Shown here piece by piece: positions 45,268-55,654 of a stretch of DNA of 64,000 nt. Each line of letters opens with the position of its first letter. Position 1 is the first letter of the stretch. The stretch is from assembly GCF_046025915.1 (NCBI RefSeq), contig NZ_JAQQFR010000006.1:266888-330887 (forward strand). The letters are read 5' to 3'. Source of the DNA: Herbaspirillum rhizosphaerae_A (GTDB lineage Bacteria > Pseudomonadota > Gammaproteobacteria > Burkholderiales > Burkholderiaceae_D). A program made the translations under genes and the position numbers. The notes under the pieces are model-generated. The model did not search any database. It was given only the letters and a program-made list of their open reading frames with translations, and had not been told where the DNA came from.

Positions 45268-45918
45268 ATGAATCTGATTCAATATCTCTCCAGCGACTGG
45301 CACAACATCCTCACTCTGACGTTGCAGCATCTCAAGCTGGTCGGCATTGCCGTCAGTCTTGCCATCGTGATCGGCGTGCCGCTGGGTATCGCAATCACGC
45401 GGCATCGCTGGTTGGCGACGCCGTTGCTCGGCCTGGCCACTGTAGTGTTGACCTTGCCGTCGATTGCCTTGTTCGGTCTGATGATCCCGGTGTTCTCGCA
45501 ATTCGGCGCCGGCATCGGCCCCTTGCCGGCGATCACGGCAGTGTTTCTGTACTCACTGCTGCCCATCATGCGCAACACCTTCCTCGCACTCGACAACATC
45601 GACAGCGGTATTCAGGAAGCCGGAATAGGCATCGGCATGACCTTTTGGCAGCGTCTACGCATGGTGGACCTGCCGCTGGCTGTACCCGTGATTCTGGGTG
45701 GCGTACGTACTGCGGTGGTGATGAACATCGGCGTGATGGCGATTGCTGCCGTGATTGGCGCAGGTGGGTTGGGTGTGCTGATCCTGCACGCGATCAGCCA
45801 AAGCAATATGCAAAAACTGGTTGTGGGCGCTGTACTCATCAGTCTGCTGGCGATTGTCGCCGACATTCTTCTGCAAGGCCTGCAACGACTTCTGACACCG
45901 AAAGGACTGCAAAAATGA
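45268..45918 (+). CDS. Osmoprotectant ABC transporter permease (OpuCD/YehY type)
   Basis: A 216-residue permease, partner of the first one. Family blocks: VVLTLPSIALFGLMIPVFSQ, LLPIMRNTFLALDNID and EAGIGIGMTFWQRLRMVDLP (ATPase-contact loop). Its TGA overlaps the ATPase start codon (ATGA), so the two are translationally coupled. Confidence 0.92.
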   Translation: MNLIQYLSSDWHNILTLTLQHLKLVGIAVSLAIVIGVPLGIAITRHRWLATPLLGLATVVLTLPSIALFGLMIPVFSQFGAGIGPLPAITAVFLYSLLPIMRNTFLALDNIDSGIQEAGIGIGMTFWQRLRMVDLPLAVPVILGGVRTAVVMNIGVMAIAAVIGAGGLGVLILHAISQSNMQKLVVGAVLISLLAIVADILLQGLQRLLTPKGLQK

Positions 45919-47048
45919 TCGAACTCGACCAACTCAGCAAAACCTATACGCAAAAAGACGGCAACCTCGTCAAGGCTGTCGATTCCGTCAGCCTGAAAGT
46001 GGCAGAAGGCGAAATTTGCGTTTTCCTCGGGCCATCCGGTTGCGGCAAAACCACGACGCTGAAAATGATCAACCGATTGATCAAGCCGACCTCGGGCCGC
46101 GTTCTGTTGAACGGCGAAGATACGACCGGCATTGATGAAGTCAGCTTGCGTCGCCACATCGGTTACGTGATCCAGCAGATCGGTCTGTTCCCAAACATGA
46201 CCATCGAAGAAAACATCACCATCGTGCCGCGCCTGCTTGGTTGGGACAAGAAGCGTTGCCGTGATCGTGCGACGGAATTGATGGCCATGGTGGCGCTGGA
46301 TCCGGCGAAATTTTTGAAGCGCTATCCGCGCGAATTGTCGGGCGGCCAGCAGCAGCGTATCGGCGTGATTCGCGCACTGGCGGCGGATGCACCGGTGCTG
46401 TTGATGGACGAGCCGTTTGGCGCGGTCGATCCGATCAATCGCGAATCGATCCAGAACGAATTCTTCCAGATGCAGCGTCAGCTCAATAAGACGGTGATCA
46501 TGGTCAGCCATGACATCGACGAAGCGATCAAGCTGGGCGATCAGGTGGCGATTTTCCGCGCGGGCAAGCTGGTGCAGTTCGACCATCCGGATACCTTGCT
46601 GGCGCGTCCCAAGGATGATTTCGTCAGCGCTTTCGTCGGTCAGGATCACACGCTGAAGCGCTTGCTGCTGGTGCGCGCAGGCGATGCCGCAACAACCCCT
46701 GCGACAGCGCGTCCCGGTTTGCCGCTGCAGGATGCAATGGTGTTGATGGACGACCAGGATGCGCGCTATCTGACCATCACCGACAACCACAATCGCGCTC
46801 TCGGCTACGTCAGCCGCCGCGATATTCGTGGTGTGCAAGGTGTCAGCGGCGACAAGGTCAAGCCATTCACACTCAACGCCACGCCGGATGAAAATTTGCG
46901 CGTGGTGCTGTCGAAGATGTACAAGCACAGCGCCAGCTGGATGCCGGTTATCGATGCGGACGGAATGTATCTGGGAGAGGTAACGCAGGATTCGATTGCC
47001 GACTATCTCAGTTCAGGCAAATCGCGCGGGCAGAAACTGGCAGCCTGA
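45915..47048 (+). CDS. Osmoprotectant ABC transporter ATPase with CBS domains (OpuCA type)
   Basis: A 377-residue ABC ATPase: Walker A GPSGCGKTTT, Q-loop YVIQQIGLFPNM, signature LSGGQQQR, Walker B VLLMDEPFGAVDP. The C-terminal 110 residues form two CBS-like repeats (ARYLTITDNHNRALGYVSRR; SASWMPVIDADGMYLGEV), which in OpuA/OpuC-type transporters sense ionic strength or cyclic di-AMP. The ATG at 45915 overlaps the permease stop. An in-frame extension upstream is permease sequence in the wrong frame. Confidence 0.93.
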   Translation: MIELDQLSKTYTQKDGNLVKAVDSVSLKVAEGEICVFLGPSGCGKTTTLKMINRLIKPTSGRVLLNGEDTTGIDEVSLRRHIGYVIQQIGLFPNMTIEENITIVPRLLGWDKKRCRDRATELMAMVALDPAKFLKRYPRELSGGQQQRIGVIRALAADAPVLLMDEPFGAVDPINRESIQNEFFQMQRQLNKTVIMVSHDIDEAIKLGDQVAIFRAGKLVQFDHPDTLLARPKDDFVSAFVGQDHTLKRLLLVRAGDAATTPATARPGLPLQDAMVLMDDQDARYLTITDNHNRALGYVSRRDIRGVQGVSGDKVKPFTLNATPDENLRVVLSKMYKHSASWMPVIDADGMYLGEVTQDSIADYLSSGKSRGQKLAA

Positions 47049-47077
47049 AGTTTTTCTGTGTCCGTAACGCAGAAATA

Positions 47078-47105
47078 AAAAAGCCCCGGATGTCCGAGGT
47101 TTTTC
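47078..47105. terminator. Shared terminator of the osmoprotectant operon and GNAT gene
   Basis: An imperfect hairpin with one mismatch and one extra base (A-rich left side, CCCCGGA with TCCGAGG) runs into T5. It sits in the 65-base gap between convergent genes. Confidence 0.5.
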
Positions 47106-47113
47106 TACGTTCT

Positions 47114-47608
47114 TTAATGCTGCAAAGGACGTTGCATGAAGATGGCTTTGCCGGTTGCGGGATTCAATTCATATCCGCTGAACCCCGTGCTCGCGTAGAG
47201 TGCGCGAGCGACCGTGTTGCCTTCCAATACTTCCAGCGTGATCTTGCAGCAGGTGAGTTCGCGTGCACAGTTTTCAACGGCTTGCATCAACTGCTTTGCA
47301 ATGCCGCGTCCGCGATAAGCAGGTGCGACCGCAAAGTCATGAATATTGAGCAGCGGCTTGCAGGCGAAGCTGGAAAAGCCTTCGATGCAATTCGCAAATC
47401 CGGCCGGTGTGTCGCCATCGAACGCCAGGAACACATGCACGGAAGGGCGCTTACGCAATTCATCGATCAGATGAACGCGGACGAAGTCAGTAATGCCTTC
47501 GCCGCCGCCCATCAGATCGGATGCATACGCATCAAGCATGTCGAGAATGGCGACGCCATGTCGCGGATTGTTGAGATCTGCCTTGATGACGTCGATCATT
47601 TCTGCCAT
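47114..47608 (-). CDS. GNAT-family N-acetyltransferase
   Basis: A 164-residue acetyltransferase. The acetyl-CoA-binding signature is VAPAYRGRGIAKQLMQAVEN (motif A), with LNIHDFAV before it and LEVLEGNTVARALYASTGF after it. The substrate cannot be told. Stand-alone gene convergent with the osmoprotectant operon and upstream-adjacent to rhlE on the same strand. Confidence 0.9.
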   Translation of the reverse strand: MAEMIDVIKADLNNPRHGVAILDMLDAYASDLMGGGEGITDFVRVHLIDELRKRPSVHVFLAFDGDTPAGFANCIEGFSSFACKPLLNIHDFAVAPAYRGRGIAKQLMQAVENCARELTCCKITLEVLEGNTVARALYASTGFSGYELNPATGKAIFMQRPLQH

Positions 47609-47645
47609 TTCGATACCTCGCGCTGTTTAGTCGAAAGCAGCTATT

Positions 47646-49070
<1,425 letters not shown>

Positions 49071-49318
49071 AGTGGAATTTAAAAATATCGGCCTGTCGCC
49101 GCAGTGGGCGCCAGTCGCAGGCAAACGGGATTGAAACGTCGGGAGGACAGCGGACTTTGACTGGAGAATGTGCCGCACGGGGCGGAGTATAACAGCAGAA
49201 GTCCGGAAAGAGGCGTTTCTGTGCAATTGCTTGTTGTGTCAGAATGTGAGCGGCGATTTTTCTGCTCGATTGCTATCGCCGAAGTCTTACTAATATCAAC
49301 AATATTTGGGGTCAAAGA

Positions 49319-49696
49319 ATGATTGGGAAATCCACGAAGTATGTTGTCACTGTAGCTATGTTGGCGCTGATCGCCGGTTGTGCATCTTATCGTACCGACA
49401 CCAGTACTACATTTGCGTCAACCAAAGGATTATTGAACGCCAACAAGATCATCATCAGCGAGACCGCCTTGTCCGACAAGAAGTACAAAGAGCTTGGACC
49501 AGTCGAGGGTGAAGTGAAGAAATTGACGATTTTCCATCGTGATCCGACCAAGGAACAGGTCGACATCATTTTGTCCGACAAGGCTGCGGCCATGGGGGCC
49601 GATGCGATCGTGAATGTGGTCTACAAGAGTGGTGTCGGCATGACAACGTGGGGTTATATCGAAGCCAAGGGAACGGCAGTCAAGTTTGCTGACTGA
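49319..49696 (+). CDS. Small lipoprotein
   Basis: A 125-residue lipoprotein: N-terminal signal with lipobox LIAGCAS (Cys21). The remainder is a compact alpha/beta domain ending GYIEAKGTAVKF, with KAAAMGADAIVNVVYKSGVG reminiscent of the YbjQ/heavy-metal-binding-like fold, in which the phrase GADA(I/V)V recurs. I would not assign metal binding without a search. Followed by a good terminator. Confidence 0.8.
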   Translation: MIGKSTKYVVTVAMLALIAGCASYRTDTSTTFASTKGLLNANKIIISETALSDKKYKELGPVEGEVKKLTIFHRDPTKEQVDIILSDKAAAMGADAIVNVVYKSGVGMTTWGYIEAKGTAVKFAD

Positions 49697-49726
49697 TTGA
49701 ATAACCCTATGTAAGTTGGTGAAAGC

Positions 49727-49752
49727 GGCCGTCCTCGTGACGGCCTTTTCTT
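49727..49752 (+). terminator. Rho-independent terminator after the small lipoprotein
   Basis: A perfect 7-bp stem GGCCGTC/GACGGCC (49727-49733 with 49739-49745) is followed by TTTTCTTT. It also separates the convergent SMR gene. Confidence 0.85.
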
Positions 49753-49766
49753 TAACTCCAAACCGA

Positions 49767-50084
49767 TCATGCATCCAACAAGCGTAAGCCGATGGTGCCG
49801 CCGATGATCAGTGCGATGCACAGCAGCCGCAATGGCGACAGCGCATCGTTGAACAGGTAGACGCCCAACACTGCGACACCCACAGAACCGGAGCCGGTCC
49901 AGATGGCGTACGCCGTGCCGGCGGGCAAATTGCGCATTGCGAGCGTCAGGAACAACACGCTGCATGCCGCAGCGCCGACACCGATCAGACTGGGTGTAAG
50001 TTTCGTCCAGCCGTTTGCATACTTGAGCGCGATCGCCATGATAATTTCCACTACACTTGCCAAAGACAGGTAAATCCAAGCCAT
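49767..50084 (-). CDS. Small multidrug resistance (SMR) family transporter
   Basis: A 105-residue four-helix protein. Glu13 in helix 1 (SVVEIIMAIALKYANG) is the essential proton/substrate carboxylate. GTAYAIWTGSGSVGVAVLG is the helix-3 family signature. The sequence is nearest to the SugE/Gdx branch, which exports guanidinium or quaternary ammonium compounds, but no guanidine riboswitch is visible upstream. Divergent from an HxlR regulator, 85 bases apart. Confidence 0.9.
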   Translation of the reverse strand: MAWIYLSLASVVEIIMAIALKYANGWTKLTPSLIGVGAAACSVLFLTLAMRNLPAGTAYAIWTGSGSVGVAVLGVYLFNDALSPLRLLCIALIIGGTIGLRLLDA

Positions 50085-50169
50085 TTGTTTCTCCGTAAGG
50101 AATCAATTGAACAGGCACTCAGCATAGGTAAAGGGCGAAAGTGCAACAAGTAGGTACTTTTTGGTAACC

Positions 50170-50604
50170 ATGAAGCCAGCAAACAACATTTCTGCAGAAG
50201 AGCCGCAAACCGATATTTACAGTCTCGCATGTCCATCGCGTAAGGCGCTCGAACTGGTCGGCAGCAAATGGGCCTTGCTGATTTTTCCTGCGCTGGCAAC
50301 GGGGCCGATGCGCAACAATGCTTTGCTGCGCAAGATCGAAGGCATCTCGCAAAAGATGCTGACGCAGACATTGAAAGAACTGGAGCGCAACGGCCTGGTG
50401 ACGCGCTGCAATCTGGAGACGGCAGCGCCGCACGTGGAGTATGAGTTAAGCCCGCTGGGCGAATCCTTAAGCGAGACGCTGATTGCGTTGGACAACTGGG
50501 CGGAGCGGCATCATGGCGATTTGCAACGTGCGCGCGAACAATTCGACATCGATGAAAAAGCCGGTGAAGAAGTCACCGGCCGTATCGTGCATAAGTTGAA
50601 ATGA
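50170..50604 (+). CDS. HxlR-family regulator
   Basis: A 144-residue HxlR winged helix-turn-helix protein. Family core: CPSRKALELVGSKWALLIFP, LLRKIEGISQKMLTQTLKEL, VEYELSPLGESL. The conserved N-terminal Cys (Cys22) seen in redox- or aldehyde-sensing relatives is present. ATG 50170 is preferred over an in-frame TTG three codons upstream. It probably controls the divergent SMR pump. Confidence 0.9.
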   Translation: MKPANNISAEEPQTDIYSLACPSRKALELVGSKWALLIFPALATGPMRNNALLRKIEGISQKMLTQTLKELERNGLVTRCNLETAAPHVEYELSPLGESLSETLIALDNWAERHHGDLQRAREQFDIDEKAGEEVTGRIVHKLK

Positions 50605-50627
50605 GTTGAAATAAGCTGCTCAGCAAA

Positions 50628-51383
50628 TCAGGCCGACTGCCCAGCCAGAAAATCCAGCACCGGCGGTAACACCAGCTTGCTCTGCATCAGCCCGCCGAAA
50701 TGCGTTACACCCGGCAGGGATACAAATGAGGCGCGGGGCAGCAATTCGGTGCAGCGTTTCACTGCTGTATGACGCGCATCGGCGTCGCCGCAGAACATCA
50801 GGCAGGGCATATCGATCAAGGGCAGCAATTCTTCCATGGAAGCGCGTGGCTGTTGCGCTGCTGCTGCCAGCGCCTGCAAATCATTGGCGCGAATCATCAT
50901 CTTCACTTCAGCGGAAATTTTTTCATTGAGTACCGATTCAAAGGCAGTGATGAAGGCTGCGGGATCGGTGCCGTCGAGTCCTTTAAACGCATCCCAACTG
51001 GTGTCGGCGTAGGGATGGGCGGCACCGAGGATCAACGACCGCAAGCGATGCGGCGCATACCGCACCATGCCATAGCCGACCCAGCCGCCGAGCGAGTAGC
51101 CGCAGTAGTTGACCTTGTCGATGCCAAGATCGTCGAGTGTCGTCACAACGTCTGCGGTGCGCTGCCGCAGCGTGTAAGCGTGGGTGTCGTGCGGCTTGTC
51201 GCTCAGGCCGTGGCCGAGTGCATCGATGGCGATGACGCGATAGTGTTGCTGCAAGACTTCGGTGAAGCCAAAAAAGCGCCAGGCTTGCGAGCTGCTGGTG
51301 AAGCCGTGATGCAGGAGCAGGTCAGGGCCTTCGCCGCTGGTTTCATAGTGGATGCGCCGACCGGCACTGGTGACAAATGGCAT
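50628..51383 (-). CDS. Alpha/beta-fold hydrolase
   Basis: A 251-residue hydrolase with oxyanion motif HHGFTSSSQAW, nucleophile elbow GYSLGG and the catalytic His in PGVTHFGG; Asp in CGDADA. The substrate is unknown. It ends 24 bases from the convergent HxlR gene and lies 12 bases downstream of the VOC gene on the same strand, so the two are probably co-transcribed. Confidence 0.88.
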   Translation of the reverse strand: MPFVTSAGRRIHYETSGEGPDLLLHHGFTSSSQAWRFFGFTEVLQQHYRVIAIDALGHGLSDKPHDTHAYTLRQRTADVVTTLDDLGIDKVNYCGYSLGGWVGYGMVRYAPHRLRSLILGAAHPYADTSWDAFKGLDGTDPAAFITAFESVLNEKISAEVKMMIRANDLQALAAAAQQPRASMEELLPLIDMPCLMFCGDADARHTAVKRCTELLPRASFVSLPGVTHFGGLMQSKLVLPPVLDFLAGQSA

Positions 51384-51395
51384 GGAGCAGACGGC

Positions 51396-51875
51396 TTAGG
51401 CCGGAGTTGGTTTGCACTTCTTGAGCAGTGCCTGCGAGCGGCTGCGTATCTCTTCGTTGGACAAATCTTCTTTGTGCGTGGCGATCGACCAGATATGGCC
51501 ATAAGGGTCGCGCAACATGCCGGATCGGTCGCCGTAGAACTGATCTTGGACGGCGCGCAACTTGGCGGCGCCCATGGCAATGGCCCGGCTGAAAATGGTG
51601 TCGACGTCATCAACGTAGATCAGCATGCTGACGCCGGCACCGCCGAGCGTCTTGGGACAATGGATGCCCATTTCGATGAACTCGTCGGCGAGCATGACGC
51701 GCGCGTTGCCGATCTGAATTTCAGCGTGCCAGATTTTATTGTGGGGACCGTCGAGACGCATGACCTCGGTTGCGCCGAAGGCTTTCTCGTAAAACGAAAT
51801 GGCGCTGGCGGTATCGGAAACGATCAGATAAGGCGTTACGCTGCTATAGCCTTCAGGAATGGGATTGACTGCCAT
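51396..51875 (-). CDS. VOC-superfamily (glyoxalase/PhnB-like) protein
   Basis: A 159-residue vicinal-oxygen-chelate protein of the PhnB/3-demethylubiquinone-like branch: VTPYLIVSDTASAISFYEKA, ARVMLADEF, DRSGMLRDPYGHIWSIATH. The ATG at 51875 has an AAGGAG site at ideal distance; an upstream in-frame start would add 12 unlikely residues. Pairs with the hydrolase gene downstream. Confidence 0.88.
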   Translation of the reverse strand: MAVNPIPEGYSSVTPYLIVSDTASAISFYEKAFGATEVMRLDGPHNKIWHAEIQIGNARVMLADEFIEMGIHCPKTLGGAGVSMLIYVDDVDTIFSRAIAMGAAKLRAVQDQFYGDRSGMLRDPYGHIWSIATHKEDLSNEEIRSRSQALLKKCKPTPA

Positions 51876-52015
51876 GCTCGTCTCCTTGGGTGGCTGGGAA
51901 GCGCGCTGCAAATCGAATTGGATCGCAGCGCCTCCCTGGCGTGACTTGGTGACTGCTCCGGCTCTCCGGCCGGATTGTACTGAGTGATGCGTAAGGCGGA
52001 ACTGAAGCTTGAATC

Positions 52016-52813
52016 TTATGCGAATTCAGACAGCAAATTGACTTGCTGCGAGAAAATCTTTGGATTGCCGGCCAGGACGTCGCCCTTGTATAGATAATCT
52101 GCTTCACCCTTGAAGGTGCCGACGAGACCGCCGGCTTCCGTCACCAGCAACGAACCGGCGGCGATGTCCCAAGGCTTCAAACCTTTTTCGAAGAAGCCGT
52201 CGAGACGACCGGCGGCGACATAGGCGAGATCCAGCGCAGCAGCGCCCGGACGGCGCAGGCCGGCACAGCTTTCGGTCATGATCTTGAACATCTTCATGTA
52301 TTCGTTCAGGCCATCCATGTCGCGGAATGGGAAGCCGGTACCGATCAGGCCGTCAGCGATCTTGTCGCGCTTGCTGACGCGGATGCGCTTTTCGTTCAGG
52401 TAAGCACCGGCGCCTTTGGAGGCGGTAAACAAGTCGTTGCGGGTTGGGTCGTAGACCACGGCTTGCGTGATGATGCCGCGCTGTTGCAGCGCGATCGAGA
52501 CGCAGTATTGTGGAAAGCCGTGAATGAAGTTGGTGGTGCCGTCGAGTGGATCGATGATCCAGACGTTTTCATTTTCGTCGTGCAGGTTGGCCGATGGGCC
52601 GGACTCTTCCGCCAGGATGGCGTGATCGGGATAAGCGGTCTTCAGGACCTCAATGATGGCGTCTTCCGCTGCCTTGTCCACTTCGGTGACGAAGTCGTTG
52701 TGCTGCTTCTTGGTGACCTTGAGCAAGGAGACGTCGAAGGAGGCGCGATTGATGACGGCGGCGGCGCGGCGGGCAGCCTTAATCGCCGTATTGAGCATTG
52801 GGGGGATGAGCAT
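52016..52813 (-). CDS. suhB: Inositol-1-monophosphatase SuhB
   Basis: A 265-residue Mg2+-dependent inositol monophosphatase family protein. The metal sites are in LAEESG, IDPLDGTTNFIHG and KPWDIAAGSLL, all complete. In E. coli SuhB also joins the rRNA antitermination complex. The position divergent from trmJ is a common proteobacterial arrangement. Start at 52813 chosen because it mirrors the family N-terminus (Met-x-x-Pro-Met-Leu-Asn); a second ATG is five codons on. Confidence 0.94.
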   Translation of the reverse strand: MLIPPMLNTAIKAARRAAAVINRASFDVSLLKVTKKQHNDFVTEVDKAAEDAIIEVLKTAYPDHAILAEESGPSANLHDENENVWIIDPLDGTTNFIHGFPQYCVSIALQQRGIITQAVVYDPTRNDLFTASKGAGAYLNEKRIRVSKRDKIADGLIGTGFPFRDMDGLNEYMKMFKIMTESCAGLRRPGAAALDLAYVAAGRLDGFFEKGLKPWDIAAGSLLVTEAGGLVGTFKGEADYLYKGDVLAGNPKIFSQQVNLLSEFA

Positions 52814-53001
52814 CCTGAGGGTTCCGTTAAAATGGCGTCTTCGCCGCCGGTTTCGTTACCGTCGGGAGAAGTTGCACAACAATGAAATTAATGAGCGGTG
52901 CACCGTCTAAAAATTGCCAATTTAACATCAAAGCGGCATTGCCGAGCCTCTTTTTGGCTGGGCTTACGAGATTTTTGGACATGCGAATACCGCTATTTTA
53001 A

Positions 53002-53775
53002 ATGAACACGCCCAAAATCGATAATTCTGTTTTCAAGCGCCTGCGTTTCGTGTTGGTGGAAACCAGCAGTCCAGGCAATATCGGCGCGGCTGCCCGCGCC
53101 ATCAAGACCATGGGTTTCGGCGAGCTGGTGCTGATCAATCCACGGTTCCCCAATGCTGTACAGGAGGAGGCTGCGGTAGCGTTTGCCAGCGGTGCGCAGG
53201 ACGTCTTGTCCGGCGCACGGATCGTGTCGAGCATCGAGGAGGCGCTACAGGACTGCAACTTTGCCGCTGCGATCAGCGCCCGCCTGCGCGAGTTTTCGCC
53301 GCCGGTGGTGACGCCGCGTGCGATTGCTGAGCAAGTCGCCGGCGACACCGGCCTGAAGGCTGCCCTGATTTTCGGCAATGAGCGCTTTGGTTTGCCGAAT
53401 GAATTAGTGCAGAAATGCAACGTTTTGATCAATATCCCGGCTAATCCTGACTATTCGTCGCTCAATCTGGCGCAGGCGGTGCAGGTGCTGGCCTATGAGT
53501 TTCGGATGGCGGAGCTGGGCGATCACAAACAGGCGACCGATATCGGCTTTCAGGGCGAAATGGCCGGGGTGGCAGAAATCGAAGGCATGTTCCGGCACCT
53601 TGAAGAAGCGCTGGTGGCCATTGAATTTCTCAAGCCCGACAGCCCCAAAAAACTGATGCCGCGTCTGAAACGTCTGTTTTCACGTACCCAATTGGAAACC
53701 GAAGAGGTCAATATTCTGCGTGGTATCGCCCGCCAGATTCTGACACCCAAACAAGAAAGAAAGCCGAAGGAATGA
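53002..53775 (+). CDS. trmJ: tRNA/rRNA methyltransferase TrmJ (SPOUT family)
   Basis: A 257-residue TrmH/SpoU-type methyltransferase that 2'-O-methylates position 32 of tRNAs. Recognisable: VETSSPGNIGAAARAIKTMG (motif 1), ALIFGNERFGLPNELV (motif 2), IPANPDYSSLNLAQAVQVLA (motif 3, SAM-binding knot). The C-terminal extension (from about residue 170) is typical of TrmJ and absent in TrmL. Overlaps rsuA by four bases. Confidence 0.93.
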   Translation: MNTPKIDNSVFKRLRFVLVETSSPGNIGAAARAIKTMGFGELVLINPRFPNAVQEEAAVAFASGAQDVLSGARIVSSIEEALQDCNFAAAISARLREFSPPVVTPRAIAEQVAGDTGLKAALIFGNERFGLPNELVQKCNVLINIPANPDYSSLNLAQAVQVLAYEFRMAELGDHKQATDIGFQGEMAGVAEIEGMFRHLEEALVAIEFLKPDSPKKLMPRLKRLFSRTQLETEEVNILRGIARQILTPKQERKPKE

Positions 53776-54494
53776 GCAAGTTGAGTCTGGATCGCATCCT
53801 GCAATCGCAAGGTTTTGGATCGCGCAAATATTGTCGTTCATTGATCGAAGATGGCGAGGTTGTCATCAACGGCGAAGTAGTCGACGATTATCGTTTTACG
53901 CCGGATACCGAAGGCCTGGTTTTCACGCTGTTCGATGAAGAATGGACGTATCGGGAACATGTCTATATCGCGCTGAACAAGCCGGCCAATTTCGAATGCT
54001 CACGCAAGCCCAGCCATCATCCGGGCGTGCTGACGATTTTGCCGGAACAGTTTTCCTGGCGCGACGTGCAGCCGGTCGGCCGGCTTGATCATGACACTAC
54101 CGGCTTGCTGCTGATGTCGGATGACGGCGCATTTATCCATGCGCAATCGTCACCCAAACGCCATGTACCGAAGGTCTATGCCGCAACCACGCACGATGCG
54201 GTGACGGACGAGCTGATAGCGCAATTGCTCGGTGGCGTGCAGCTGCATGACGAGCCCGCGCCATTGGCGGCTGTGACTTGCCGCAAACTCGATACACATC
54301 TGCTGGAAATCGTGTTGGAGCAGGGCAAATACCATCAGGTCAAACGCATGTTGGCCGCTGCCGGTAATCATTGCAGCGCCTTGCGCCGTGTTGCCATCGG
54401 CGGCTTGCAATTGGATGCGTTGGAGCTGGAAGAAGGGGAGTGGTGCTATCTCGATGCGGCGCAGTTGGCCTTGCTGGTGCCTGCTCAGGTTTGA
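53772..54494 (+). CDS. rsuA: 16S rRNA pseudouridine(516) synthase RsuA
   Basis: A 240-residue pseudouridine synthase. An N-terminal S4 RNA-binding domain (LDRILQSQGFGSRKYCRSLI) precedes the catalytic domain, with the essential Asp in PVGRLDHDTTGLLLMSDDG and the KYHQVKRMLAAAGN motif. The 240-residue length and domain order fit RsuA rather than RluB/E. ATGA overlap with trmJ indicates coupling of two RNA modification genes. Confidence 0.92.
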   Translation: MSKLSLDRILQSQGFGSRKYCRSLIEDGEVVINGEVVDDYRFTPDTEGLVFTLFDEEWTYREHVYIALNKPANFECSRKPSHHPGVLTILPEQFSWRDVQPVGRLDHDTTGLLLMSDDGAFIHAQSSPKRHVPKVYAATTHDAVTDELIAQLLGGVQLHDEPAPLAAVTCRKLDTHLLEIVLEQGKYHQVKRMLAAAGNHCSALRRVAIGGLQLDALELEEGEWCYLDAAQLALLVPAQV

Positions 54495-54544
54495 TGTCTG
54501 ATCTGATGAGGGTTGATGGACTCTCATCCTTGAATCATCGGGGC

Positions 54545-54643
54545 AGTCGTCCCAGCGAATGCTGGAACTCGGTATCGTATTTGATGGCTATTGAATCGTG
54601 CGAAGACTAAGACGCTGGGTCCTGACTTTCGTCAGGACGGCAG
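54545..54643 (+). repeat. Dispersed palindromic repeat, copy 3 (diverged)
   Basis: The same family as the 81-bp element, in the orientation of copy 1. The ends (GTCGTCCCAGCGAA and GACGCTGGGTCCTGACTTTC through GTCAGGACG) are conserved but the spacer is longer and different. It occupies the gap between convergent rsuA and hslO and could act as their transcript end. Confidence 0.75.
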
Positions 54644-54653
54644 CATCGAGATA

Positions 54654-55574
54654 TCAGTGACGGGTATCCGTTTGCGGCACGGCATCGGCAGGTGTTTCCG
54701 GCAGAAACAGATGGGCGCAATCGATCGCGTCAAACTCGTAGTGCTGGCCGCAGAATTCGCAACTGATGCCGAGTTTTTCTTCGCTCGCCAGTGCATCTTC
54801 AATTTCTTCCTGCCCCAGCATCTTGAGCATCTTGCCGACTTTTTCGCGCGAGCAGGAGCAGTAAAATTCAGGGTGCGCGGGGTCGAAAACGCGGATGGTT
54901 TCTTCCCAGAACAAGCGGCGCATCAGAGTCTCAATATCAGTACTTAGCAACTCTTCCTTGCGCAAGGTGTTGCCGAGCATCGACAGGCGATTCCAGGTTT
55001 CCAATTCTTCTACGGGAGCATTCTTGCCGCCTTGTGTCGGCAGTTTTTGCAACAACACGCCGCGCGCGACTTTGTCGTCCGCTGCCAGCCACAGCTTGGT
55101 GTCAAGCTGCTCAGAGCGCAGCATGTAGTTTTCGATCACGGTAGCGACGTTGTCGCCGTCCAGCGGCACGATGCCCTGGTAGGCTTGTTGGCCCGGCATC
55201 TTGTCTTTCGGGTCGAGCGTGATCACAAAGCGGCCTTCGCCATTGGCATTGACGAGCTGTTCCAGCGTGGCGTCGTCGGCCACGTCCTGGCCTTCGACAA
55301 GTTTTGCCGTGGCGCGCAGACGCAGATCGGAGTCGCATTCGACCACCAGCAACTTGACCGGGCCGTCGCCATGAATCTGCATGACGATCATGCCGTTGAA
55401 CTTGAGATTGGCCGACAGCAGCGCCGCTGCCGACAGCATTTCGCCGAGCAGCGCTTTGACTGCGACCGGATAATCGCGGCGTGCAAGTATCTGTTGCCAG
55501 GTTGCAGAAATCTCTACCAGTTCCCCGCGAACCGGTGCATCTTCAACCATGAATTTTTGCAGCGTATCTTTCAT
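54654..55574 (-). CDS. hslO: Redox-regulated chaperone Hsp33
   Basis: A 306-residue Hsp33. The C-terminal zinc/redox switch is complete: Cys239-x-Cys241 (FYCSCSREKV) and Cys272-x2-Cys275 (ISCEFCGQHYEF). The N-terminal chaperone domain has VMQIHGDGPVKLLVVE. On oxidation of these cysteines the protein releases zinc and becomes an active holdase in the cytoplasm. Confidence 0.96.
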   Translation of the reverse strand: MKDTLQKFMVEDAPVRGELVEISATWQQILARRDYPVAVKALLGEMLSAAALLSANLKFNGMIVMQIHGDGPVKLLVVECDSDLRLRATAKLVEGQDVADDATLEQLVNANGEGRFVITLDPKDKMPGQQAYQGIVPLDGDNVATVIENYMLRSEQLDTKLWLAADDKVARGVLLQKLPTQGGKNAPVEELETWNRLSMLGNTLRKEELLSTDIETLMRRLFWEETIRVFDPAHPEFYCSCSREKVGKMLKMLGQEEIEDALASEEKLGISCEFCGQHYEFDAIDCAHLFLPETPADAVPQTDTRH

Positions 55575-55654
55575 TGTTTCTTTCTATTGCTCAGTGATGC
55601 TCACGAGAGGCGGCTCACGCCGCATCGTGTTGTCTGCCTTGTTTTAACGACGCG

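Noticed and set aside
49767..50160. Guanidine riboswitch ahead of the SMR gene
   Set aside because: The SMR upstream region is only 85 bases to the divergent HxlR gene and I see none of the conserved ACGR-type hairpin loops of guanidine riboswitches.
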